A stretch of 64,000 nucleotides of DNA from Beverwykella pulmonaria (lineage: Eukaryota > Ascomycota > Dothideomycetes > Pleosporales > Melanommataceae): assembly GCA_001599595.1 (NCBI GenBank), contig BCHH01000001.1:2203837-2267836 (forward strand). Reading direction: 5' to 3'. Shown in pieces: positions 23,701 through 34,685 of this stretch (positions within the stretch are counted from its first letter, which is position 1; each line of letters begins with the position of its first letter). Made by a program: the position numbers and the translations under genes. The notes beneath the pieces were generated by a model, which made no database searches, had not been told where the DNA came from, and saw only the letters and a program-made list of their open reading frames with translations.

Positions 23701-24948
23701 ATGGATTTCCAGTCCCCGCAGAACGGCATGTTTGATGCCTCCAACTTTATCGACCCGAGCGCCATCGCGAACAACCAGATGAACGGCGCGCGCCAATACC
23801 CAATGTCATCGGTTCCCCAAAAACGCGACTCCACAGGGGCGGCTCTGTCGCGTTCCCAAACTCCATCACAACAGGCCCAGTTTGGTTTCCAGCAGAGCTT
23901 CTCCCACACCCCCTCACCGACTCTACAAAACCAACACTTCAGACCCGGACAGGTTGGCCCACAAAGAATGCAGACGGCATCGCCGGCGCAAAATCCGCAT
24001 GTGCCTCAGATGTCCCCCATGGGCTTCGCGCAGGGTTCCCCGATGCCCCAGGGCTTTGATCCCAACTCTGGAGGACAGTTCCCGGTCCAGTCTGTAGCGT
24101 CGGTCCAATTATCGCAGAACCTGCAAAATCGGCAACAGGAGGCCCAGAGACAATATGCAATGCGACTTCAGGCGCAGCAACAGAACTTGGCAGCAAGCAA
24201 TATGGCCGCGCAACAACGCCATCACGCGGGTCAAATGCCCGGTTCTGCGGGGCAACATCCAGGCATGCAGGCGAGCATGATGCAGTCACAGCTGCAGAAC
24301 CAGCAAGCTCAGTCGCAAGCATTCATAAAGAACGTAGCCACCCTTATGCAACAGCACAGACGACCTTTCAATCCGCAACCGGTGGCCGCTAATCGCATCA
24401 TAAACCTGCAGCAGCTATACTGGGCTGTAATGAAGTTGAAGGGCTGGAGATATGTTACACAGACAAATTCTTGGCCTAGGATTGCCCAGGTATTGGGTAT
24501 CGACTGTCAACAGTTCCCAGATGCACCAAACGAATTACGCACGATTTACGAACAAAACTTGGGAGTGTATGAAACTGCCTACATAGCAAAGCAGCAAGCC
24601 ATGAAAGGTGCCACTCCCATGCAAGGGCAAGGCAGTGGTATGGCTCAGCAAATGTCGCCGACACGACCAACTGTCCCAGGATCACAAGTCTCCCCTCCAC
24701 CGCCCCAAGAGTATCTCCAACAGATGCAAAGAAAGCAGGCTGCAATGGCACAACAGCGACAATCGGTGCCAGCAATGCAGCAGCAGCAACAATTTGATCA
24801 GGCATTGCAGCAACAGCAACATCAACATCAGCAGTTGCAGCATCAACAGCAATTGCAACTCCAACAACAGCAGCAGCAGCAACAACAACTCAGGCAGCAG
24901 CAACAGCAACAGCAGCAGCAACAGCAACAACAGCAGCAGCAACAGCAG

Positions 24949-24992
<44 letters not shown>

Positions 24993-26739
24993 ACAGCAAC
25001 AGCAACAACAGCAGCAACAACAGAAACTCGAACAGTCAACACCAGTGCAAAGTAACGTTGCCCTTGCAACGTTGAATGGTCAGACTACTCCTCATGTTGA
25101 CGGGAAATATCCCAGAGAGGAGCAACAACGTAAAAGTATGAGTCGCCAAGTAGAATTTACTCCTCCTGGAGCAATTGTTAACGTGTCATTGAAAACAGAC
25201 GACGAGCCATATAGACTTGCGATGAGGACCGTCGAACGTTATGGTGGTCTCGATTATGAGTCGAGCAATTTCGTAAATCTTGTGGAGACGATTCTGGCTT
25301 TCAAACCAAACATGCCCGCCTTGATGGAAATGGGAGTGGTCGACATTCGCGCTCTCACCATGAGCATTCGCTCAGGATTGCATGCAGAAACCAGAATGGC
25401 CCTGGACGCGCTTTCGAAGCTTACGTACGAACAACACCTTACGATAGAGCTAGAAAAATGCGAGGATCTGGTGGACGTATTGGTGGATTATGCCGAGGAC
25501 CAACTAGAGATTCTCGCCAACGATAACCCAGAAGTGTCCGATATCCTCGATTTGACGCCTTACGAGGACGTTATTCATAACTGCCATGCGGAAGTCCAAT
25601 CCCTCCAGGACCTCCCAGAATTCGGAACGAAGGCCTACGACTTGGATAGAACCGCGGATCGTCTCTTGGCGATAACAACCATCTTCCGAAATCTCTCCTT
25701 TCTCGAAATCAATCACGCCTCTCTTGCGAGCTCATCTGTTCTCAAATTCTTCTCTAGCGCAGTGCGACTCGTCGGCACTCGTGTACTTCTACTCCGGTCC
25801 CACGTCAACACGTTTGATTTTATGAAAGATCTTGTCACATTTTTCTCCAACACAAGCACCAAGATCGTGCTACCTTCCCGCGAAGACGCGTACACTATCC
25901 TCCACTTCCTTTGCGCGTTTGCCCCATGTCCTCGTCCTGGCATGCCGGTCAGGTTTACCCCATACAACTCGCAAGTTCACCGTTATCTTCCCTCTGCAGT
26001 CGACAGCCTCGCGAAACTCCTTGCACGCGATGATCCCAATCGAACTTTTTACAAGGAGATTTTTGCCAATGAGGCAACGTCAACGCCTCCTTATGACCTT
26101 TTGACGCGTGCATTTGCTCTTGCCATTTCGGTTGTGCCTGATCGCACCTCAGGGAGACTCCATCAAGTTGCTGAAACTCGGGTCAGCGAAGTGCGATTCA
26201 TTGAAGCGCGGATTGCCGAGGCGCGGAAACCATACCTGATGCAAGGCATGTTAGCAGCAGACATCTTGGCCAGCCTGGCGCCAGGCCCCGAGAGCGGAGT
26301 GTGTCGCTCGTGGCTCGAGTCGGATGATGGTTGGGCAGCGAGCCTTATTAAATTCGCCATGTCACTTTCTGCGACGGATGCTAGCGTTCCACCGCCTCAA
26401 CAAGACCACCGCATGGCTCGCGGCCACCGGCCCATGGAGCAAGAAGTTCAAGGATTCCAGCTCATCGTGCACCGTGCTCTCTCGACCCTAAAACGACTAG
26501 GGGATAAATCTAAAGGTGGTGAGGTGCTGGTGAAGGGTGTGCAAACCAATGGTCACTCGGAAGGTGACGACGACGAGGATGATGACATGGAAACCGTTGA
26601 CTTGGGTGGAAGTGTATGGAGGGTGAAAGCAGACGTTTTCCCCAAGAAGGAGACGCTTTTGGGAGCTCTACTCACTGAACGCTTGGATGGGCGTTCTCTT
26701 CGACAATTTTGCGGCATTGGCTACCTCGATGATCAATAA
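23701..26739 (+). CDS. SWI1: SWI1, ARID-domain subunit of SWI/SNF chromatin remodelling complex
   Basis: DNA-binding accessory subunit of SWI/SNF in the nucleus. Single exon, 1012 aa, from the ATG at 23701 in good context (GCCATGG); the frame opens at 23692 only with TTG. Residues 1-215 are Gln/Met/Pro/Asn-rich. An ARID/BRIGHT domain spans about 220-295, with core LQQLYWAVMKLKGWRYV then NSWPRIAQVLGID. A Gln tract, nearly pure and made of mixed CAG and CAA codons, covers about 359-442 (about 24775-25023). The C-terminal half (about 490-1010) is helical, as in fungal SWI1 proteins, with an acidic DDDEDDDMETVD patch near 955-970. The ARID plus this C-terminal region is why I call SWI1 rather than a generic ARID protein. 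Confidence 0.85.
24775..25023 (+). repeat. Poly-glutamine-coding CAG/CAA repeat in SWI1
   Basis: About 80 codons, almost all CAG or CAA, interrupted by occasional His, Leu, Lys or Arg codons in the first third and pure in the last two thirds. The mixture of CAG and CAA lowers slippage compared with a pure CAG run. The reverse strand shows a matching poly-Leu open frame, which is an artefact. Confidence 0.95.
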
Positions 26740-27921
26740 TGATTTGGATATGGGAGAAGTCGTAATGAATGGAATTGGTGTACCCAATTCACATCGCAAA
26801 GATCTTCTGGGTTTGCTTTCGGATGTGGTAATCGGGCACATGGATTATAGGATCAATGTGACATTATTCAACCCAGCAAGTCCGCTATTATTCTCTTGAT
26901 TCAATGTCCTTTCAAACCTGTATTTACATCCCGGTCTCTTGTTCTCTCATAGCTCTCGGCGTTGGGGGCTTCTGTCGATGTAGATAGCGCAGATAGGGAA
27001 AAGCTTGCACATGTATGTCATCGAGAAGCAGTGCGAGCATAGAGGTTGGACGCATGACTGTGCAGTATGTTTATCATTTCTTTGTCTTGGACCTTGAAGC
27101 ATAGGCCCTATTGCGGTGACACTTTGGTACTCTATAGGCAAGGACACCTTGGTTATAAACATTGCGTTTGGTGTGTACAGCAGTACTGCATTGAATGATA
27201 TCGATTTCTCTCACCTCCGCCAGGCTCGTAAGCTTCTCCGCCCCCTGGCTCTCTTGCTATAACGCTCTCAGTGCTCCGCTGCGAGGACGTGCTTGGCCCC
27301 AGTACAAACACGCCTCTGGCGTATGAAACAGTCCAGCGCGAACTATCGGCGATGTCTCTGGCCTTGTCTGACTCACATTGGTGGGCTGCGGCGCGCCTGC
27401 CTCACACGGACCGCAGAAGATAAAAGGTCACCCTCCCGCCAACCCCATTTCTTCTTTATCTTCCCACTCCACTCACCTCCTACACTCATTCGCCTCACCA
27501 CCCACGCTCGTTACAATCAGCCCATTCGGCCTTCTCTTCCTTTGCTGCCACCCACCTCTACGCGGTCATGGAAATGTGAGTCATGGAAGGCGAACAGTCT
27601 GCAATTTGAACGTGGTTTCTATTCGTCTGTCTGAAATGTGACTGTCTGCTAGCTAACGAACTAGTAGGCTGCACAGGGACAGAAAGAGAGAAGGAAAAAA
27701 TAGGATTAGAAGATTCGTAATTCGTTATGGGAATGAAAAAGAGACAAACAAACAAACACCAACCTACGATGACGAACGAGCTCGTAACAATGAGATGGCA
27801 TTCTGGCATGTTTGCCTCGCTCGCTCGTAACGCCGATAAACACCTTTCCTTTGAAACATGAAATGTCCAATACCCAGCCAGTACTCCATTCAATTTCCCC
27901 ACCAACTTTCATCGCATCTCC
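26740..27921. other. Region between convergent SWI1 and Sha1 genes
   Basis: Holds the 3' UTRs of SWI1 and of the Sha1 gene. It also contains a promoter-like and intron-like arrangement at 27419-27830, described separately. Nothing else was recognised. Confidence 0.5.
27568..27830 (+). CDS. Possible very small spliced gene, unknown
   Basis: Not recognised. A TATA-like ATAAAAGG (27419-27426) precedes a C/T-rich leader, then an ATG at 27568. Eight coding bases later there is a consensus donor GTGAGT (27576). A CTAAC branch-point-like sequence lies near 27652-27656 and an acceptor TAG ends at 27667. The resulting product has 56 residues: MEM joined to LHRDRKREGKNRIRRF and a polar tail ending CLARS. 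Its exon 2 lies in the likely 3' UTR of the convergent Sha1 gene. The splice and promoter signals are better than the coding signal, so a spliced non-coding transcript is an equal possibility. Confidence 0.28.
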
Positions 27922-30900
27922 TCACCAACCTCCTCTAATCCGTCTAACCTTCTCCTTCCCACCGATCCTGCCCGCCGTAACCCGTCTCACCCACCTCCTA
28001 ATCGCCCATCCCCTAGCCAATGCCTGGAATAATTCTACATCCTTCCTCAGCTTCTCCCTCCTATTTTCCAGAATGCGTTTCCATCTACGCTGGACCAGCG
28101 TCGCAGCGTCCAAAAGCCTATTCCTCGTCTGCATCACGGTCGCACAATCAGCTGCTAGCCGCATTAGTGCAACACGTCTATGCACTGTTTTTCGGGACAG
28201 GTGGCGGCGGTATGCGCGTTGGATGGCGGATGCAGCGCGGTGGGTGCGGGCGAGTGGGAGGAGGCGGGACGCGAGGAAGGAGAGCGTGAGAAGTGTGAAG
28301 TCCTTCGAGGGTATGGTCTTCGCGGACGCATTATGTGGGGTGAAGAGTGCGATAAAGGAAGTCGAGCACCCAGTGGCTTTCAATTTCATTGGGAAGGAGA
28401 GTTTCGTGCCCGTAGTGTTGAGAAGGGATGAGGGGAGATATGTATCTACAATTGCCTCGAGCACACACGGGTCTGAGAATGAGGTTGTGAGGTTCGCGAC
28501 CCGGAGGCCATGGAGTCGGGCGATGCTGCGGGACCACGAGAGCAGGAGACGCTTGTGGTATTCTAGACCTTCTAACTCGGTCGTCGATTCGTCGTCGTCC
28601 GAGTCCAAGTCCCGCTGCGCGTAGTTGTCGCGATTGCTGTACCAGGATTCGCGAAAATGCTCGATTTCCTTGACGATCCGGAGCCAATCGACAAGAGTGG
28701 AGAGACCACTTTTTCCCACAAGTGACCAGAGAAGACTGAGCGTTTTCTCGCGATGCCCATCGACGATATCATCAGCTTGGATGTCTTGGACGACTTGGGA
28801 TGGAAGTCCACGAATGGTTGCAAGGGCGGCTAGCGCAATCTGCACGTTGTAAAGCTTCTGTGCGCGGCTGATGCTAGGGAACTTAAGATGTTGGGAGAGA
28901 ACCCAGCTCTCCTTCTGACCGAAGTTAAAAGTGCTTGTCAGAATGTCGCCTGTTGGCATGGTGATAGTGACCGTCTCTTCACGCTGCGCTACAAGCGTAG
29001 ATGGTGGGTAGAGCAAAAGCTCAACCAGTCGTGTCAGGTGGACACCGTCCCTCAAGTCGATTGCGATGTTGTCGATATGATATGTGTATTCCTGTAGAGG
29101 GTATTGGCATTGCTCCACTTTGTAACTGAGGTGGCCGAGTGGACGAGTGATGTCGCCGAGGGATGGAATAAGTATGTTTGAGAGGAAATGGAGCACCTCA
29201 GTCGAGGTCTTATGTGGTGATGAAGTCTGAAAGAGACAGCCTGGAAGAATGTCTTGACTCTTTGCCTTGTCCAGAAGTAAGACGAGCATCAAACTTCGTA
29301 GTGTGGTCCGTCTCCAAGACCAGGCTTGTGAGCCAAAGTCATCGCCATGATCCCCTCTTGCAATTGCGGCGATGCTGCCAGCACCACTCTTAACACGAAC
29401 TGCGTCTTCGTTGCGGATCAAGAACGCCTCTAAGAAAGCCTCGACAGCTCTCCGTTCCGATCGATATTGGCGGGAACCGTCGTCTGAGGTCGTGGATCCA
29501 CTTGACAATCTTGAAGGAGCAGAGATCTTGCGCCCAACAATTGTCTCCGCAGCAGCACGAAGTGAGATCAGATCATAAGTCTTGACCCAAAGATTGAGGA
29601 ACTTCTTCCGGAGGCCAACATCATCCTTAAGTCTCAGCGTTTGGGCGAGAAGGTCCTTCGGAATACTCAGTGCGCCACACAGCAGCGAAGCTTGCAATCG
29701 CTTATGAAGTAAAGGCATTGATGGTTCTTGGTAGAGGGCAAGCATCTTTTTCCTTAGGTCCTCGGGACTTAGTTCGGTGTTGGAATCTTTCCCAGTGGCG
29801 TCGAACACTGAGTTCAGCAGTTGTGTGATAGCAACCTCTTGGTAGGTAAGCCAATTGTCTTCGTATAGCTCGGGTCTCGTCAGATCCTCTGTCAATACAG
29901 GATATTTCTCTTGCTGTTGTTGTTGCTGTGGCTTTCCAACGATGTGCATCATGGTGATTGGAGTTGGCGCTGGAGGAAGTTTTCGTCGGCGAAGCGCGTT
30001 AGGTGGGGATCTGTCTGTGTGAAATGGGGAGGATGAGAGAAGAGCCTGGTCTCCTTTCGCCATCCGGCTTTTGACAGTTTTGATAGTATCCCTTAAAGTG
30101 GTTGTTCTCTTCATAGATGCAGTACCGTCTGCCTTGGATTTGAGCGACTTCGCGGGAAACCCATCATGACTGTGCTGGGATCGCTGTCGCTTCTGGGTTC
30201 CCTCCGACTTTGTCCTTGTGTGTGCTGCTTCAGATGTCTTTGATGTATTGAAATGAACTCGAGCGGGTTTCGTTGAGGGCTTCTTCGGTTCGTCCTTTTC
30301 AAAGTTAAACTGAATATTAGTACCAGAGCTTTTTTCTCGGACCGTCTTCATTCCTGGTGGGACGTTCTCCTTTCCACCCCCCTTGCCAAAAACATCCACA
30401 GAGAAGGATACGCCCTGAAGCGGACGCGTCGTTTGGTGTAGAGCACCTCGCTTTGGTGGCATGGCAATAGACTTGTGAGGGGCCTTCTTATCCTTCTTGA
30501 GCGCTGGTATCAAGTTGTCCTCCGCTTCCGATAAAGTGACGAGATCAAGTCCAAGATCGGGCGACTGCTCCCTTGCATTCCTTTGCCTGTGGGTGGGATG
30601 TCCCGGATGTATTGTTATCATGGTGGTATCGTCCGATGGTACGAATATTGTCCGCCGGCGCGGATCCTTCTTCGGGCCCGGTTTCTTCATCTCCCGTTTC
30701 TCCAGTATATCTTCTTGCAATTGTACTGTGGCATTCACTTTTTCGACTTCTCTGCCCGGCATCATCTGCGAAACGCGTCTGCGGTGTGGTTTGTGAAGCA
30801 GCGGCTCCTGGACGGCTGGGGCGACAATCGGAATCTTTTGCGCTGGATGGGCAAGAATCGTGTTCTTCCTCTGGGAAAGGCCTTCTGGCATAATGGAGGC

Positions 30901-31206
30901 TCGAGACTTCCGTTTGATTTCGGCGGCCTGTCGTTGTTGCTCTTCCTCTTGCGCCACATCTTCAAAGATATCTAGAGACGGATTGAAGGTCGACGGCTTG
31001 CGCGCGCGCATCGGCCGCCTAGGCTTCGCATTTCTAAGGCTTGCCTGAAACTGCAGCTCTGTTGTGTATTCAAGATTGGCGGTGGTATTGTTTGTGGAGT
31101 AGCTAGGCGCGTAGATGGACGACGGGCGCGCATAGTCGTTGTAGCGATTACTGGGAAAGGATAGGTTTGGCGCAGGGCACGGCGTTGCTTCTGCGTAGCG
31201 GCGCAT
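27922..31206 (-). CDS. ASPM/Sha1-like calmodulin-binding spindle protein
   Basis: Single exon, 1094 aa, ATG at 31206. Fungal homologue of abnormal-spindle (ASPM), annotated in aspergilli as calmodulin-binding protein Sha1; in animals these proteins focus spindle poles with calmodulin. The N-terminal half is basic, Pro/Ser/Lys-rich and disordered (for example RNAKPRRPMRARKPSTFNPS near 60-75). Residues about 670-830 form a calponin-homology-type region with the ASPM-like block IDLRDGVHLTRLVELLLYP and the end SLLWSLVGKSG. The C-terminus (about 1010-1085) has IQ-like helices: AIQRAYRRHLSRK, then TLVQRRWKRILENRR and ALARGWAIRRWVRR. There are far fewer IQ motifs than in animal ASPM, normal for fungi. 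The call rests on CH plus IQ order and motif similarity from memory. Confidence 0.8.
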   Translation of the reverse strand: MRRYAEATPCPAPNLSFPSNRYNDYARPSSIYAPSYSTNNTTANLEYTTELQFQASLRNAKPRRPMRARKPSTFNPSLDIFEDVAQEEEQQRQAAEIKRKSRASIMPEGLSQRKNTILAHPAQKIPIVAPAVQEPLLHKPHRRRVSQMMPGREVEKVNATVQLQEDILEKREMKKPGPKKDPRRRTIFVPSDDTTMITIHPGHPTHRQRNAREQSPDLGLDLVTLSEAEDNLIPALKKDKKAPHKSIAMPPKRGALHQTTRPLQGVSFSVDVFGKGGGKENVPPGMKTVREKSSGTNIQFNFEKDEPKKPSTKPARVHFNTSKTSEAAHTRTKSEGTQKRQRSQHSHDGFPAKSLKSKADGTASMKRTTTLRDTIKTVKSRMAKGDQALLSSSPFHTDRSPPNALRRRKLPPAPTPITMMHIVGKPQQQQQQEKYPVLTEDLTRPELYEDNWLTYQEVAITQLLNSVFDATGKDSNTELSPEDLRKKMLALYQEPSMPLLHKRLQASLLCGALSIPKDLLAQTLRLKDDVGLRKKFLNLWVKTYDLISLRAAAETIVGRKISAPSRLSSGSTTSDDGSRQYRSERRAVEAFLEAFLIRNEDAVRVKSGAGSIAAIARGDHGDDFGSQAWSWRRTTLRSLMLVLLLDKAKSQDILPGCLFQTSSPHKTSTEVLHFLSNILIPSLGDITRPLGHLSYKVEQCQYPLQEYTYHIDNIAIDLRDGVHLTRLVELLLYPPSTLVAQREETVTITMPTGDILTSTFNFGQKESWVLSQHLKFPSISRAQKLYNVQIALAALATIRGLPSQVVQDIQADDIVDGHREKTLSLLWSLVGKSGLSTLVDWLRIVKEIEHFRESWYSNRDNYAQRDLDSDDDESTTELEGLEYHKRLLLSWSRSIARLHGLRVANLTTSFSDPCVLEAIVDTYLPSSLLNTTGTKLSFPMKLKATGCSTSFIALFTPHNASAKTIPSKDFTLLTLSFLASRLLPLARTHRAASAIQRAYRRHLSRKTVHRRVALMRLAADCATVMQTRNRLLDAATLVQRRWKRILENRREKLRKDVELFQALARGWAIRRWVRRVTAGRIGGKEKVRRIRGGW

Positions 31207-31801
31207 GTTGGTATGTATGAAGAGCTGATGCTGCGTGTTGCATGTAGGCAGGTTGTGTGGAGAGGTTCAGTGTTTCTAAGGGCGCGCCTAGCCGAAAGGC
31301 ACGGACGCGACATTGGTGTTGATGCCGTTGCGAGGGGCAACCGAGAGATTTCTTGAACCCTCAGAGTCCTTCCTATAACGAACTTGACCTTCTTGGCGCT
31401 CCTCCATAACTATGTCCATATCGTAGTCTCCTGAAAATTCACCTGCTCCCCATATAATTATCGCGGGAGGAGCATTAGGCGGGAGCGGTGGTGTTCAGGG
31501 TCAACTGCTGGTCTGTGCGCCAGAACATCACGTACGAGGGACTGCGTTGCGACCACTCAGTCTTCTACCTCCACAACGAAATATCTGGGTTTCAATTCTT
31601 CAACTCTTCATAACTAGCATCTAGCTGGTGGGGTATACCAAGATGCTGAAGACCCGCGGCAGTCGGCAAGAACGCTCACCGCAGAAGTGATAAACTTGAT
31701 TCTCGCCTTGCAACCCTATATATTGCATGCAAAGCCTCCTCTCCTCTTCTTCTCTTCCTTATACCAGACAACACTCCAAAACTCGTCAAAGCAGCCCAGT
31801 T
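31207..31801. other. Divergent promoter region, Sha1 / unknown plus-strand gene
   Basis: Contains the Sha1 promoter on the left and, on the right, a clear TATATA box at about 31713-31719 that serves the plus-strand gene starting at 31802. A second AT-rich element (CATATAATTATC) is at about 31453-31464. Confidence 0.55.
31713..31719 (+). promoter_or_regulatory. TATA box that decides the start of the downstream gene
   Basis: CTATATATTG lies about 90 bp before the ATG at 31802. An ATG at 31727 in the same frame is only about 10 bp after this box, too close to be transcribed, so 31802 is preferred. Confidence 0.55.
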
Positions 31802-33082
31802 ATGGAGACTTATAGTAATACAACGGGCCAAGTCTACGTGGAGACTACAGCTCCAGCCCAGTCGATGGTCACTTCGTACCTAAACAACTGCACCGGAAGA
31901 GAAGAGGATCCCAGATCGTATCGACACGCTGGGCAGGGATGCGCTTCGCTATATTCCATGGCTATGCGCTCGTGCATGTGGAACATACATAACCTTGGCA
32001 TGTCTGAGGCCTTGCCATATTACGATTGGGAACTCATGGAACGGATATATCAGCGTCTGAAAGAAACGTAAGTAACCCTTGAGCTATCTTATTTGACAGA
32101 AGCAGAAACTTGGATATCTGATTATTCAAAGAGACACCCTCACCTTCAAGGCCTGGGCCGTCTTTAAGACTGCTTTCCCAGGAATGAGCCCAGGAAACTA
32201 CCACGTCTTGGTTCTTCAGAACGCCGGTGGCCTCGGAAAAATCGACATCATTAGGAAGCAAGTGAACTCTCTCTCCTTCGATTCACTGACCTTTCTCTGC
32301 ATCCGGAACCTTCAAATTAATGCCGTTAACCTGAACACCGACCTACTGAAGTTAACAAACCTCGCTGTGCTCGTTCTAGAGCAGCTCGGCGAAAAGAGAG
32401 GTAGTGGGGAAGACGACCAAATGATTAAGAACTGGGGAGTATCTGTCGCCAAAACAGTCTCGTTCAAGAAGCTTAGGGTGCTAAGTCTCACGCACTTCGA
32501 TATCAGCGCGCCCGAGGCTCTTAAAGCATTGACCGTCTTTCCAGCACTGGTGCTGTGTAATCTTAACTCGTGGCATATCAAACAGGACCTGAAACCATTT
32601 CTGCGAGATAAAAAGGTGTACACTCATCCCAATGGATGCTGGCGTCAGAAAGTGACAGATGGGTGAGTATTCAGCATCGGTAAAATAAAGGACTGTAGTT
32701 AATCTAAACATGCAGTCAAAGCCAACTTGTGCCTGAAAACAATCCGGAAACGATATGGAAACGTAATGACATCACCACACACACAAAGATGGAAATGGTC
32801 TACGATATTGTTGCAAAATACCTCAGGGCATTCTCGATGAACGTGTCATGCGATCCCATCATATCCATCCACTACGGGCATGCAAAAGCAACGACGTATA
32901 CCCGCGGCTCCAGTGCCTGGTTCATCAGGATTTTTCCCTCCAAGCAGCCAGAAGAGGTAGCCATTACCAAACGCATACCAGAAATAGAGAGCGGAGACAA
33001 GGACACAGCGAGCAAGAAGAGGAAAGTGCGCGGGGGAAAGAAATGGGATATCGGATCCATGTTGGGGAGTTTTGCTGGATAG
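31802..33082 (+). CDS. Uncharacterised fungal protein with leucine-rich-like segment
   Basis: Function not known. Three exons: 31802-32067, 32132-32662 and 32716-33082; 387 aa, with all junctions in frame and GTAAGT/GTGAGT donors. The N-terminal part (Cys/Trp: CASLYSMAMRSCMWNIHNLG, then DWELMERIYQRL) resembles a helix-loop-helix before a repeat region. Exon 2 reads as alternating Leu-rich strands (LRVLSLTHFDISAPEALKAL), much like fungal F-box-type or elongin-like proteins of unknown function; no full F-box is visible. The C-terminal tail is basic (KKRKVRGGKKW), a possible nuclear localisation signal. The start was chosen from the TATA box position. Confidence 0.7.
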
Positions 33083-33816
33083 CCAGACTCTGTGGCTGTG
33101 TCAGGGGGAAATGCATAGAAATGAAACCCAGGGGGCTAGGGAAAGAAGAATAATGGCTAGAGCAATTATATCTACAAAGTAAGACCTTTACCACATCATC
33201 TTTTACCAAGGGGCTCGAATCACATCGGAAGACGTTCTTATCTAGTCTCCAGTGATCGACCATCTAAGTGATCGACCATCAAAGTGGACCCTAAATGCCA
33301 TCACCCAAGAGCGGGCTATAGAATCCTCCGAGCCCTATCCTGCCGCACGTGGTCATGCACAGTAGATCACTTGCAGAAGTCGCTGCATACAAGTTAGGCT
33401 ACGTCTAGAAGGACATACGTGCTAAAGCCATCATGTGGTGTCACGACGCCACAAACTACGAAATTCTACGCGAGAAAAGAGCCCACTCACCAAAACCGGA
33501 GGCTTAGCAAGCGAAAAGCTGTTGTGGAGGAGCTCGGGACGATCAGTTGGGCACAATACATGTTGCTAATAGGCTGTCTGTCCTAACGGGCGCCGTTGGT
33601 GACAAGTACAAATGACCGGTATCATCTGCAGCACTGAGAGAATTGCGGATATTGGCATTCGATCCTGGGTGTACTTATGATTCCAAGGCGAGTAGCGCTC
33701 CTATCCATCGAACCAAGTCGGCATGCTACCGCCTGAGAACGTATTGCTCCTGTCCATCCACATCATGCTACTACGGTATCCGTGCTTTACAACCTTCGAA
33801 GCTGCCTTTTACCACA
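33083..33816. other. Intergenic between convergent genes
   Basis: Between the stops of the unknown plus-strand gene and prefoldin subunit 3. A 14-base direct repeat (AGTGATCGACCATC) occurs twice, 17 bp apart, at about 33250-33280. No gene was seen. Confidence 0.5.
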
Positions 33817-34685
33817 TCATCCGTTGGGCGACGTCGTCTTCTTGTCCTCTATTGACTCGCCCGCCTCCCTCGCCTTCCTCCTCTCCGCTACATCCCAGTT
33901 GTACACACGCGCGAACGCAACTTCCAGAGTCTACAACCAAGTCAGCTAGCCACTCCTCAAACTCAAACTCGAATGCCCGGCTCCTACCGTAATCTGCTCT
34001 CTCAGAAACTCCAGGTCCTCCTCACAGTTCGCCAAGCTCGTTTTCGCCGTCGAGAGTTTCGATTGCAACAGCTCCTCCGCTTCTGGTATTGGGTATGCTA
34101 GCATGACATTTGCCTAACTCTTGTCAATGCCAGTTCGTGTCTAACTTGGGAGCAGGAAACGCACCCCAAGCCATAAATACACCTCGTCCGTAGGTGGAAT
34201 CTCCGCTTTCGCGTACAGCGTGTCGTTGAGTTCGAACGTGGTCTCAATGGGCTCTGCGTCAGGCTGTCCTTCTTTTCAGCAAGCATCCTCACCAAAAACC
34301 CAACAAGCATATCCTACCTTCCTTGTCTTTAAGAAGCGCACTGTGTCTAGCGTCTTCTGTATATCGGGGATCTTGTCCTTGAGTCCGCCCGCGCGTCGAT
34401 GTGTTTGTGTTTCCATGAACTGGTATTTTCTGGGCAAAGTATGAGAGAACGGAAGTCTGCGGCGGAGGGCATGAGGGAAATAAGTACGAGATCATCTCTT
34501 TGAAGCTGTTGATCGTGCTCTCGACTTGGCTACGGTCGGTGACATAGTCTTCGACTTTGTCGACGAAGGGCGCGACGGGGATGCCGCGGGGGTTCGTGGG
34601 TGCATCGTTGCTGCTGGAGAGGTGTTAGCTAGGAGGGAGCAAAAGAGAGGGAAACTTGCCTTTCGGACTTGGCTACGGTCGCCAT
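33817..34685 (-). CDS. PAC10: Prefoldin subunit 3 (Pac10/Gim2/VBP1)
   Basis: Alpha-type subunit of the hexameric prefoldin chaperone that passes unfolded actin and tubulin to the CCT chaperonin in the cytosol. Six exons: 34685-34660, 34613-34488, 34429-34318, 34263-34165, 34113-33988 and 33930-33817; 200 aa, normal for the family. Landmarks are the N-terminal coiled-coil start NPRGIPVAPFVDKVEDYV, SKYQFMETQTHRR, KIPDIQKTLDTVRFLK, the beta-hairpin region ETTFELNDTLYAKAEIP with VYLWLGANVMLAYP, and the second coiled coil AEELLQSKLSTAKTSLANCE. The first intron begins GC instead of GT (AG/GCAAGT), the consensus of GC-AG introns; every other donor is GT. It lies next to the melanin PKS on the same strand. 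A prefoldin subunit 3 gene (PRF1) was reported beside EfPKS1 in Elsinoe fawcettii. Confidence 0.9.
34610..34663 (-). other. GC-AG intron 1 of prefoldin subunit 3
   Basis: The donor reads GAAAG/GCAAGT and the acceptor CTCCAG. Spliced at 34660/34613 it joins eight N-terminal codons to the frame of the conserved NPRGIPVAPF segment. No GT donor nearby would do so in frame. Confidence 0.65.

Noticed and set aside
24682..25020. Poly-leucine protein on the minus strand
   Set aside because: It is the reverse complement of the poly-Gln tract in SWI1.
31727..31801. Upstream start codon for the unknown plus-strand gene
   Set aside because: The ATG at 31727 lies about 10 bp after the TATA box, so it would not be in the mRNA; 31802 was used.
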